From Streptomyces roseoverticillatus (GTDB taxonomy: Bacteria; Actinomycetota; Actinomycetes; Streptomycetales; Streptomycetaceae): a stretch of 64,000 bases of DNA. The notes below the pieces were generated by a model. It saw only the letters and a program-made list of their open reading frames with translations, had not been told where the DNA came from and did no database searches. Below, in pieces: positions 18,673-26,294 of the stretch (position 1 is its first letter; every line of letters begins with the position of its first letter). The position numbers and the translations under genes were made by a program. The DNA lies in contig NZ_JOFL01000005.1 of assembly GCF_000719265.1 (NCBI RefSeq), forward strand, positions 186,001-250,000, given 5' to 3'.

Positions 18673-18699
18673 AACGTCCGGTCGGCGGTGAAGATTCCC
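18673..18699 (-). promoter_or_regulatory. Sigma-R promoter of rbpA
   Basis: Reading the minus strand, GGGAAT (18699-18694) is followed after exactly 18 bases by GTT (18675-18673), matching the sigma-R consensus GGAAT-N18-GTT. Sigma-R is the thiol-oxidative-stress sigma factor and rbpA is an established member of its regulon. Confidence 0.88.
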
Positions 18700-18866
18700 G
18701 TTGAGGGACATGCGTCGCCCGTCGTGCCGCCCCTTGTTGTACCCACCAACGCCCGTTTTGTCACATCTGGCAACGGATGTCACCCTGCGTTTCTGTCGCT
18801 TTAGCGTGCAGTAACGGTTCGTTCGGTGGGTCGAAGGCGTACACTACCGGGCCACTTCCTCCCGGC

Positions 18867-19580
18867 CTAAACCAGGTCCGGAACTTTCTCCCCGGCCGGG
18901 GTCGCAGGGGCCGGAACCGATCGCTCCGGAAGGGCGAACCGGCGCAGGAAGAACTGCGACAGCGGGCCGATCGCCAGGGCGTAGAAGACGGTGCCCGCGC
19001 CCACCGAACCGCCCAGCGCGAACCCCGTCGCCAGCACGACCACCTCGATGCACGTCCGCACCAGCCGCACCGAGCGGCCCGTGCGCCGGTGCAGCCCCGT
19101 CATCAGCCCGTCCCGCGGGCCCGGGCCGAACCGCGCCGAAATGTACAGCCCCGTCGCCACCGCGCACAGCACCACCGAGAAGCCCAGCAGCGGGATCCGC
19201 AGCCACAGCGACCGCGGGTCGGGCACCACACTCAGTGTCGCGTCCATCGCCAGGCCGATGACCAGCACGTTCGAGACCGTGCCCAGGCCCGGCCGCTGCC
19301 GCAGCGGGATCCAGAGCAGCAGGACGAGCGCGCCGATCGCGATCGACGCCGCGCCGATCGAGATGCCCGTGTGGCGCGCGACGCCCTGGTTCAGCACGTC
19401 CCACGGCGCGAGCCCCAGCCCCGCCCGCAGCTGCAGCGCGCCGCTCACTCCGTACAGCGCGAGCCCGACGTAGAGCTGCAGCAGCCGGCGGGTGAGGGAT
19501 GGCACTCCCGACGGTCCCCCTGATGCGGACAACGGTTCCTCCTGACGGTCGGCACGGCCCCGAAAGCGCGTGCTCGGCAT
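18867..19580 (-). CDS. YczE/YitT-type membrane protein
   Basis: 237 residues with five or more membrane helices. The family signature is LYGVSGALQLRAGLGLAPWDVLNQGVARHTGISIG near residue 45, with GPGPRDGLMTGLHRRTG further on. The ATG at 19580 has GGTGG upstream; a GTG giving VPSLTRRLL, preceded by GGGGGA, would remove the polar first 26 residues and is also credible. YczE proteins are typically encoded beside a MocR regulator, as here. Transport substrate unknown. Confidence 0.83.
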   Translation of the reverse strand: MPSTRFRGRADRQEEPLSASGGPSGVPSLTRRLLQLYVGLALYGVSGALQLRAGLGLAPWDVLNQGVARHTGISIGAASIAIGALVLLLWIPLRQRPGLGTVSNVLVIGLAMDATLSVVPDPRSLWLRIPLLGFSVVLCAVATGLYISARFGPGPRDGLMTGLHRRTGRSVRLVRTCIEVVVLATGFALGGSVGAGTVFYALAIGPLSQFFLRRFALPERSVPAPATPAGEKVPDLV

Positions 19581-19636
19581 ATTGAGCGGCCACCCGCAGT
19601 GGTGCGAGTGGCCTGCCGCATGTCAGTCTGGAGAAC

Positions 19637-19677
19637 AGGTGGACGCAAGATCCATGGCCAATCCCCGAAAGGTGGAC
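19637..19677. promoter_or_regulatory. Direct repeats in the yczE/mocR divergent promoter
   Basis: AGGTGGAC occurs at 19637-19644 and 19670-19677, 33 bases apart, with a related ATTGGACC at 19693-19700. MocR regulators bind direct repeats in such spacers, so these are candidate operator half-sites. Confidence 0.35.
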
Positions 19678-19685
19678 CGATTCAG

Positions 19686-21209
19686 ATGAGTCATTGGACC
19701 TCGTCGGTAGGTGCGCAGAAGCTCGCGCGTCTTCTCGGCTCGCAGCGGGAGCGCGAGACGCAGGGCGTCCGCGGCACGGTCACACCCCTCGGCGGCCGCC
19801 GCGCCCCCGCCTACCGCTCGCTCGCCGACGGCATCCGGCTCCTCGTCCTCGAAGGGCGCGTGCCCGTCGCCGCCCGGCTGCCCGCCGAGCGGGAGCTCGC
19901 CGCGGCCCTCTCCGTCAGCCGCACCACCGTCGCCGCCGCCTACGAGGCGCTGCGCAGCGAGGGCTTCCTCGAATCCCGGCGCGGCGCCGGCAGCTGGACC
20001 GCGGTCCCCGCCGGCAATCCGCTGCCCACCCGCGCCCTGGACCCGCTGCCCCCCGAGGCCGCCGGCTCCGTCATCGACCTCGGCTGCGCCGCCCTGCCCG
20101 CCCCCGAGCCCTGGCTCGGCCGCGCCGTCCAGGGCGCGCTGGAGGAGCTGCCGCCCTACGCCGCCACCCACGGCGACTATCCCGCAGGGCTGCCCGCCCT
20201 GCGCCAGGCCGTCGCCGACCGGTACACCGCCCGCGGCGTGCCCACCATGCCCGAACAGATCATGATCACCACGGGGGCCATGGGCGCCGTCGCCGCCATC
20301 TGCCGGCTCTTCGCCGGGCGCGGCGAGCGGGTAGCCGTCGACTCGCCCTCCTACGCCAACGTCCTCCAGCTCATGCGCGAGGCCGGCGCCCGGCTCGTGC
20401 CCGTCGCCATGGGCGACGGCCTCGCCGGCTGGGACCTGCCGGCCTGGCGCCAGGTGCTGCGCGACGCCGCCCCCCGCATGGCCTACGTCATCGGCGACTT
20501 CCACAACCCCACCGGCGCCCTCGCCACCGAGGAACAGCGCCGGCAGCTCGTCGAGGCCGCGCGCGCCGCGGGCACCCTGCTCGTCGCCGACGAGACCATG
20601 GCAGACCTCTGCCTGGAGCCCGGCCTGGAACTGCCCCGCCCCGTCTGCGCCTTCGACCCCGCCGGCAGCGCCGTCATCACCGTCGGCTCCGCCAGCAAGT
20701 CCTTCTGGGCCGGGCTGCGCATCGGCTGGGTGCGGGCCGCGCCCGACGTGATCCGCAGCCTCGTCGCCGCCCGCGCCTACGCCGACCTCGGCACGCCCGT
20801 CCTCGAACAGCTCGCCGTCACCTGGCTGATGACCACCGAGGGCTGGGACGCCGCCGTCGGGATACGGCGGACGACGACGCGCGAGAGCCGCGACTCGCTC
20901 GTGGCGGCGGTCCGCCGCCATCTCCCCGGCTGGGAGTTCACCGTGCCGCGCGGCGGACTCACCCTGTGGGTCCGCACCGGCGGCCTCTCCGGCTCCCGCA
21001 TCGCCGAGGCGGGCGAGCGGCTCGGGGTACGGGTCCCGTCGGGCCCCCGCTTCGGAGTCGACGGCGCGTTCGAGGGCTACGTCCGGTTGCCGTTCACGGT
21101 CACCGGCGCGGTCGCGGAGGAGGCGGCGTCCCGCCTGGCGGAGGCGGCCCGCCTGGTGGCGAGCGGCGCGACGGCCGCGGTGGAAGCGCCGCGGACGTTC
21201 GTGGCCTGA
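19686..21209 (+). CDS. MocR/GntR-family PLP-fold transcriptional regulator
   Basis: 507 residues from the ATG at 19686. A GntR winged helix (about 50-110: YRSLADGIRLLVLEGRVPVAARLPAERELAAALSVSRTTVAAAYEALRSEGFLESRRGAGSW) is joined to a class-I aminotransferase fold with HGDYPAG, FHNPTGA and the PLP-binding lysine K338 in SASKSFWAGLRIGWV. MocR proteins are dimers that use PLP as effector or cofactor. It is divergent from the yczE gene, a pairing known for the YczR branch, and probably controls it. Confidence 0.92.
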   Translation: MSHWTSSVGAQKLARLLGSQRERETQGVRGTVTPLGGRRAPAYRSLADGIRLLVLEGRVPVAARLPAERELAAALSVSRTTVAAAYEALRSEGFLESRRGAGSWTAVPAGNPLPTRALDPLPPEAAGSVIDLGCAALPAPEPWLGRAVQGALEELPPYAATHGDYPAGLPALRQAVADRYTARGVPTMPEQIMITTGAMGAVAAICRLFAGRGERVAVDSPSYANVLQLMREAGARLVPVAMGDGLAGWDLPAWRQVLRDAAPRMAYVIGDFHNPTGALATEEQRRQLVEAARAAGTLLVADETMADLCLEPGLELPRPVCAFDPAGSAVITVGSASKSFWAGLRIGWVRAAPDVIRSLVAARAYADLGTPVLEQLAVTWLMTTEGWDAAVGIRRTTTRESRDSLVAAVRRHLPGWEFTVPRGGLTLWVRTGGLSGSRIAEAGERLGVRVPSGPRFGVDGAFEGYVRLPFTVTGAVAEEAASRLAEAARLVASGATAAVEAPRTFVA

Positions 21210-21319
21210 GGCCGGTCCGAGGCGCTGATCCGGTCTGCGGTTGCGGCCGCGCCTTGCGCCGGGCCGCGCCGCGGGGGTTGCGCGCCGCCGGTCTGCGATC
21301 ACCGTGCCCTCATCCCGCC

Positions 21320-21363
21320 GGGACGGTGAGCAACCAGTAGCGGCCTGTCCGGCGGTGCCGGAC
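21320..21363. repeat. Repeat core, copy 1
   Basis: The 44-base core opens with GGGACGGTGAGCAACCAGTA and ends in the perfect hairpin GTCCGGC-GGT-GCCGGAC. Copy 2 is 158 bases downstream with one mismatch. Similar sequences recur in Streptomyces spacers (from memory). Confidence 0.7.
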
Positions 21364-21477
21364 TCGCCTGGTGTGTGTACGGCACCGCCGGACTGCGCCG
21401 TGGGGGGTTGAGCGCCGTGGCGGCGGAGCCAGGGTGGGTGGCTCGGTACAGGGTTACCGCCGTGCCTTGTTTCCTCC

Positions 21478-21521
21478 GGGACGGTGAGCAACCAGTAGCG
21501 GCTTGTCCGGCGGTGCCGGAC
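21478..21521. repeat. Repeat core, copy 2
   Basis: It matches copy 1 at 43 of 44 positions (CTTGTCC instead of CCTGTCC), with the same GTCCGGC-GGT-GCCGGAC hairpin. As the last element before the convergent FtsK-like gene it may also serve as its terminator. Confidence 0.7.
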
Positions 21522-21579
21522 CCGCCTAGGGGGTGCGCGGCACCGTCTGACCGCGCCGCCACGGCGGAGCCGGGCCCGG

Positions 21580-23121
21580 CTACCTCGCTCCCGCCGGGAG
21601 GGGATCGTCGTCGGGCCGGCCGCCGGCCGGGAGGAGGGCCAGGACGGCCTCGCGTTCGTGGTCGGACGTTTCCTCGTCGTACGGGTCGGGCGTCGCCGGC
21701 ACCTGCAGCCGGTGCACCGGGCCCGTGCCCAGGCGGGCGTAGCCGCGCCCCGGAGGCGCCTCCGGCGGTGGCGTGGTGCGCGGCGGGGCGCCGAGCACGG
21801 CCCGGACCTGTTCGTCGGTGACGGCGCCCAGCAGCACGCGGGCGCGCGTGAGCGCGAGCACCGGCTCCGCCAACTGGGCCGCCGCGTCGTCCAGGTGGTC
21901 GCCCAGGACGACCGTGACGTTCGCGATCCGCCCGTGCCGCAGCGGCACCTGCAGCAGTACCTGGGGGTCGGCCCGGCCCTCGGCCGCGGCCAGGTGGCCG
22001 AGCGCGGTGGGCCGGTCGACGACGATCCACAGGGGGCGGCGGACGTCCTCGGGCGGCTGGTGGCCTTCCTGGCGCGCGCGGTTGGCCGTCATGAGCCGCC
22101 GTTCGGTCTCGTGCGAGGCCCACTCCAGGACGGCGAGGGCGCCGGCGGCCGAGGACTCGACGGCCAGGACGCCGTCGCGGCCGCGGAGGAAGGAGAACTC
22201 GCCGGACCCGCTGCCGTCGACGGCCACCACGTCGCCCTGGTGCAGGGCCTGGAGGGCGAGGGAGCGCAGCAGCGTGCTGGTGCCGGCGGAGGGCCGGCCG
22301 AGGACCAGCAGGTGCGGCTCCGCGGAGCGCGGGCCCGTGCGCCACAGCACGGGCGCCTCGTCACGGCGGTCGGTGCCGTCGAAGACGGGCAGGGTGCGGT
22401 GCACCTCGCCGGGGTCGGTGAAGCCGAGGACGGTCTCGCCGGGCGCGGTCACGAACCGCTGGGCGAAGATGTCGGCGGGCAGCGCGGGCAGCACGTGCAC
22501 GTGGAGGCGGTTGGCCTCCGCGTCCCAGTCGAACCGGTACTCGCGCCCCCGCCCGGCCTTCATCCGCAGCAACTGCTCGATCCTGGCCCGGGCTTCCGGT
22601 TCTCCGTCGGGGAAGTAGGCGGGGTAGCGCAGTTCCAGGGAGCCGAGCCGGCCCTCGTGGTCGAAGGAGTGGGCGGCGAAGGCCTCTTCCCAGTCGCCGT
22701 CGTGGGCGTAGAGCGGCGCCGGGTCCTCGGGGACGGAGAGGTAGGGCACGAGGGCCTCGTACAGCGCTTGGAGCCGCTCGCCCTCGCTCTCGCGGACCGT
22801 CTCGGACGCCGGGTCGCGGTCGCGCCCGGCCCAGGCCGCGAGGGTCATGAGGGCGACGCCGGTGAGCGGCGGCCCGTACGGCAGGAGCATCACGATGGCC
22901 GTGCACGAAGCCGCGAGCAGCAGCGTGGGGCCGCGGCGGTCGCCCGGTGTCCGCTGCCACCTGCGCCACGCCCCGGCGGCCAGGACGCGCAGGCCGCGCG
23001 CGATGACGCAGAGCGGGTGGAATATGTCGGCCGCGCTGTCGGCCGCCGTGCGCGCGAGCTCCTGCCCGCGGGCGACGGGCCGGCCGCCGGCCAGGGTGCG
23101 GGGGAGCTGTCGTGGGTCCAC
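21580..23121 (-). CDS. FtsK/TraB-like membrane ATPase with degenerate P-loop
   Basis: 513 residues from the GTG at 23121, with GGAGGAG upstream. Two hydrophobic segments lie near residues 67-95 (TLLLAASCTAIVMLL, LTGVALMTLAAWAG). A C-terminal nucleotidase-like domain starts around residue 260. The P-loop reads LVLGRPSAGTSTLLRSLA, so the usual GKS/T lysine is Thr. Later motifs are LWIVVDRP (Walker B-like) and VTVVLGDHLDD. It resembles chromosomal relatives of plasmid transfer proteins (TraB/SpdB neighbourhoods), but ATP hydrolysis is doubtful. It is followed upstream-to-downstream by the 64-codon membrane gene. Confidence 0.6.
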   Translation of the reverse strand: MDPRQLPRTLAGGRPVARGQELARTAADSAADIFHPLCVIARGLRVLAAGAWRRWQRTPGDRRGPTLLLAASCTAIVMLLPYGPPLTGVALMTLAAWAGRDRDPASETVRESEGERLQALYEALVPYLSVPEDPAPLYAHDGDWEEAFAAHSFDHEGRLGSLELRYPAYFPDGEPEARARIEQLLRMKAGRGREYRFDWDAEANRLHVHVLPALPADIFAQRFVTAPGETVLGFTDPGEVHRTLPVFDGTDRRDEAPVLWRTGPRSAEPHLLVLGRPSAGTSTLLRSLALQALHQGDVVAVDGSGSGEFSFLRGRDGVLAVESSAAGALAVLEWASHETERRLMTANRARQEGHQPPEDVRRPLWIVVDRPTALGHLAAAEGRADPQVLLQVPLRHGRIANVTVVLGDHLDDAAAQLAEPVLALTRARVLLGAVTDEQVRAVLGAPPRTTPPPEAPPGRGYARLGTGPVHRLQVPATPDPYDEETSDHEREAVLALLPAGGRPDDDPLPAGAR

Positions 23122-23172
23122 GTCGGTCTCCTCCTGCGGGGGTTGCGGCCGGAGCGCCGCCCGGTGCGGGGG

Positions 23173-23367
23173 TCAGAACTTGAGGCCGCCCAGGAGCCCC
23201 GCGAGGCTGGCGCTGCCGGCCCTGATGCTGGGGGCGATGGCCGTGCTGGAGAGGTAGAAGCCGAAGAGGGCGCAGACGATGGCGTGGCTGGCCTTCAGGC
23301 TGTCCTTGCGGAAGAACAGGAAGACGATGACACCGAACAGCACGACGCCGGAGATGGACAGGATCAT
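23173..23367 (-). CDS. 64-residue membrane protein, SpdD-like
   Basis: Two hydrophobic helices (SISGVVLFGVIVFLFF and AIVCALFGFYLSSTAIAP) and a Gly-rich tail ending LLGGLKF. The ATG at 23367 has AGGAG eight bases upstream. It precedes the FtsK-like gene by 51 bases on the same strand and is probably co-transcribed, a pairing like small Spd membrane proteins in conjugative elements. No integrase or attachment site is near. Confidence 0.75.
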   Translation of the reverse strand: MILSISGVVLFGVIVFLFFRKDSLKASHAIVCALFGFYLSSTAIAPSIRAGSASLAGLLGGLKF

Positions 23368-23710
23368 GACGTTTCTCCTGAGTGGGTCGAGGGGTTCACC
23401 ATGAGCTCCTCAGGACTCACGGAAAGTATTAATGCGAAAAAAAGACAGCGCAGTTCGATCAGTGGGGCCTTCGTCGTGATCGTCGGAGGGGCGGCAAGGG
23501 GCCGCAAAAATGCAAACCGCCTGTCCGGGGCCGCGGGCCGCGCCTCCGCACCGGCGCCGACCGGCTGCGAGACTTCCCGTGCGGGTGTCCGGCGATTCAC
23601 CCGAACGGGCGCGTCCGTGCCTCCCGGACAGCGCGTGGCACCCGTACATAGGGTGGGGGTACACCGATATCGCGTGCACCCGTGCGCACTGACCGGAGGA
23701 CCGCGGACCC
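23368..23710. promoter_or_regulatory. Divergent spacer with an AT-rich patch
   Basis: 343 bases without a credible gene, separating divergent genes. Bases 23420-23450 are unusually A-rich (AAAAAAAGA), an obvious place for a promoter. TCCTGAG near 23375 and CTCAGGA near 23411 form a distant inverted pair. Confidence 0.4.
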
Positions 23711-24124
23711 ATGACCGAGCAGACTCCCGAGACCGAGCCCGCCCACGACCCCGAGGTGCTCCAGCTCGCCGCCAAGGTCTTTGACCTGGCGCGCCACGGA
23801 GACACCGACACGCTCGCCGCCTACGTGGACGCCGGCGTGCCGGCCAACCTCACCAACGACCGCGGCGACTCGCTGCTCATGCTGGCGGCCTACCACGGTC
23901 ACCTCGACGCGGTCCTGGCCCTCCTGGAGCGCCAGGCGGACCCGAACCGGCCCAACGACCGCGGGCAGACCCCCCTCGCGGGCGCCGTCTTCAAGGGCGA
24001 GGACGAGATCATCCGCACGCTGCTGGCGCACGGCGCGGACCCCGGCCTGGGAGCGCCTTCCGCCGTAGAGGCGGCGGGCGTGTTCGGGCGGCAGGACCTG
24101 CTGGAGCTCTTCCGGGGCAAGTAA
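23711..24124 (+). CDS. Ankyrin-repeat protein
   Basis: 137 residues, soluble. Three ankyrin-like repeats run from about residue 20 to 135: DTDTLAAYVDAGVPANLTNDRGDSLLMLAAYHGH, LDAVLALLERQADPNRPNDRGQTPLAGAVFKG and EDEIIRTLLAHGADPGLGAPSAVEAAGVFGR. It probably mediates protein binding; the partner is unknown. ATG at 23711 with GGAGGA about ten bases upstream, and a strong terminator follows. Confidence 0.88.
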   Translation: MTEQTPETEPAHDPEVLQLAAKVFDLARHGDTDTLAAYVDAGVPANLTNDRGDSLLMLAAYHGHLDAVLALLERQADPNRPNDRGQTPLAGAVFKGEDEIIRTLLAHGADPGLGAPSAVEAAGVFGRQDLLELFRGK

Positions 24125-24166
24125 GTCCGCGCGGTTGCGCCGTCGCGACGGCGGCCCCGAGCCCCT

Positions 24167-24201
24167 GAACGGCCGGGCCGGCACCGCAGGTCCGGCCGTT
24201 C
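24167..24201 (+). terminator. Terminator after the ankyrin gene
   Basis: GAACGGCCGG (24167-24176) pairs perfectly with CCGGCCGTTC (24192-24201), 43 bases after the stop codon. No T-tract. Confidence 0.7.
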
Positions 24202-24305
24202 ACGCTTTCCCAAGGGTTTGGGGCCGTCCCCGGAAGCCCCCGCTGTTACCCGCCGCAACAGCCGCTTCTTAAAACCCTCTTAGCTCCGTTCGTTATCAAC
24301 TCTCC

Positions 24306-26294
24306 ATGTCCATCACAACCTGCCGCGCCGCCGCCCTCGTGCTGGCCGCCACCCTTCCGTGCCTCACCCTCGCCGAGCCCGCGCACGCCGCGGCCGGGCC
24401 CGCGCAAGCGGTGCGCGTGCACGGCCGGTCCGTCGGCATTCCCGTCCGCGGCGGCACCGCCACCGTCGACACCGCCACCCTGCGCGTCACCGCCCGCACG
24501 GCCGCGGGCGGCACCGTGGAGCTCTCCGCGCCGGCCGTGACCGCCCCCGGCGCCCCGGGTGCCGTCACCGCCACCGCGGACGGCGCACGCTGGACCTACC
24601 CCGGCACCGGCCTGGAGGTCACCGCCCGCGCCGAGAAGGGCAGGCTCCTCGTCACCGTCCGGTCCACCGGCACCGCCGACCGCACCCTGAAGTGGCCCGT
24701 CACGGGCACCGGTTCCACCACCTCCGCCCTGCAGCTGCCGCGCGGCGAGGGGCTGTCGATCCCCGCCGGCGACACGTTCTGGAACGGTCCCGGGGCCGGG
24801 CTCGCGGGCAGCAGCATCGCCATGGAATCCGGCCTCACGATGCCCCTGTGGGGCTGGTCCGCGGGCCGGAGCGGCGTCAGCTACCTCGTCCCCACCGACA
24901 TCGGCACCGCGCTCGACGTCACCTCCGAGAAGGGCACGCTACGCGCCACCGCCGCCCACACCTTCTCCCGCGGCGAGGGCACCACCGACTACACCGTCGC
25001 CTTCAGCCTCACCGACGGCTCCCCGGTCGCCCCCGCGCTGGACTACCGCGCCTGGCTGAAGGAACACGGGCAACTCGGCAGCCTCAAGGGCAAGATGGAG
25101 GCCGTCCCGGCGAACAAGAAGCTGCTCGGCGCCTTCCACGCCTACACCTGGGGCCGGGCCCGTACCGCCGACGGCGTCCGCGAGCTGCGCGCGCTCGGCG
25201 TGGACCGCATGTGGCTCGGCTACGACGCCGACGACCAGCCCATGACCCCGGATGCCGTCAAGGCCGCCAAGGACACCGGCTACCTCGCCGGGCCCTACGA
25301 CTCCTTCGCCAACGGCCAGGACCCGCAGAAGTCCGACGCGCCCACCTCCGTCTGGCCGGACAAGGTCTACCCGGACTTCTGCGTCCAGCGCGCCGACGGC
25401 TCGCCCGAGCCCGGCTTCCACGACCGCGGCTGCTACCTCAGCACCGAGGCGTTCGAGAAGGCCGAGCCCACCCGCCACTACCTCGCCGACCGCACCCGCA
25501 AGATGACCGCGAACGGCGCCGACAGCTACTTCCTCGACGTCGACGCGGCCGGCGAGCTCTACCGCGACCACAGCGCCGCCCACCCCCAGACCAAGGCCCG
25601 CGACCGAGCAAACCGCCTCGCCCGCATGAAGCGCCTCGCCGACGGCGACAAGCTCGCCCTCGGCTCCGAGTCCGCGGGCGCCTGGGCCAACGAGGCGCTG
25701 TCCTACGACCACGGCTCCGGCACGCCCGTCCACGACGGCCTGTGGGCCGCCCAGCGCGACAAGGAGAAGTGGGGCGGCTACGCCCCCGCCAAGGCGCCCG
25801 GCATCTTCTTCAAGCCCGCCGAGCTCCCGGCCGACGTCGCCAAGGCCATGTACGACCCGGCCTACCGCGTCCCGCTGTTCGAGACGGCCCTCCACGACTC
25901 CCTCGTCAACGCCGAGCGCTGGGAGCTCTCCTACGACAAGCTGCCGCAGCAGAAGACCACCCGCGCCCTGCTCGCGATGCTCTACAACACCCCGCTCAAC
26001 TTCGTCATCGGCGGGGACTCCCTGGAGAAGCGGGGCAGCGAGCTCGCCGCCCTCCAGAAGTACTTCTCGCCCCTCCACCGGGCGGCCGGCACCGAGCCCA
26101 TGACGGACTTCCGCACGCTGACCGGCGACCGCAGCGTCCAGCGCACCGCCTTCGGTGACGGCACCCTCACCGTCACCGCCAACTTCGGCACGAAGGCGTA
26201 CGAGGGCCTGCCCGGCGGCTGCGTGGACGCGAAGCTCAAGGACGACAAGAAGCCGCGGCGGCTCTGCCCCGCCACGGTGAACGTCAACTCGTAG
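24306..26294 (+). CDS. Secreted glycoside hydrolase, GH101/GH129-like
   Basis: 662 residues. A signal peptide (about 1-28, ending AEPAHAA) is followed by a beta-rich N-terminal domain (about 40-235) and a barrel-like catalytic domain starting at LLGAFHAYTWGRARTADGVRELRALGVDRMWLGYDADD. Acidic motifs such as YFLDVDAAGELYRDH and LALGSESAGAW are candidate catalytic sites. The layout resembles proteins related to GH101/GH129 alpha-N-acetylgalactosaminidases, assigned from memory. The ATG at 24306 has no recognisable Shine-Dalgarno behind an AT-rich stretch, so a leaderless start is possible. Its 3' end overlaps the convergent ligase gene by 11 bases. Confidence 0.65.
   Translation: MSITTCRAAALVLAATLPCLTLAEPAHAAAGPAQAVRVHGRSVGIPVRGGTATVDTATLRVTARTAAGGTVELSAPAVTAPGAPGAVTATADGARWTYPGTGLEVTARAEKGRLLVTVRSTGTADRTLKWPVTGTGSTTSALQLPRGEGLSIPAGDTFWNGPGAGLAGSSIAMESGLTMPLWGWSAGRSGVSYLVPTDIGTALDVTSEKGTLRATAAHTFSRGEGTTDYTVAFSLTDGSPVAPALDYRAWLKEHGQLGSLKGKMEAVPANKKLLGAFHAYTWGRARTADGVRELRALGVDRMWLGYDADDQPMTPDAVKAAKDTGYLAGPYDSFANGQDPQKSDAPTSVWPDKVYPDFCVQRADGSPEPGFHDRGCYLSTEAFEKAEPTRHYLADRTRKMTANGADSYFLDVDAAGELYRDHSAAHPQTKARDRANRLARMKRLADGDKLALGSESAGAWANEALSYDHGSGTPVHDGLWAAQRDKEKWGGYAPAKAPGIFFKPAELPADVAKAMYDPAYRVPLFETALHDSLVNAERWELSYDKLPQQKTTRALLAMLYNTPLNFVIGGDSLEKRGSELAALQKYFSPLHRAAGTEPMTDFRTLTGDRSVQRTAFGDGTLTVTANFGTKAYEGLPGGCVDAKLKDDKKPRRLCPATVNVNS

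Larger units (their letters stand above)
21210..21579. repeat. Gene-free spacer with two long repeat copies
   Basis: A 370-base region between convergent genes without a credible ORF. Two copies of a degenerate unit of about 160 bases start near 21301 and 21460; the best-conserved cores are listed separately. Confidence 0.6.

Noticed and set aside
21301..21530. Tandem repeats as a CRISPR array
   Set aside because: Only two copies, spacing of 158 bases, and no cas genes.
21580..23367. Integrative conjugative element (AICE)
   Set aside because: Only TraB/SpdD-like genes are seen; no integrase, Rep protein, att repeats or tRNA gene nearby.
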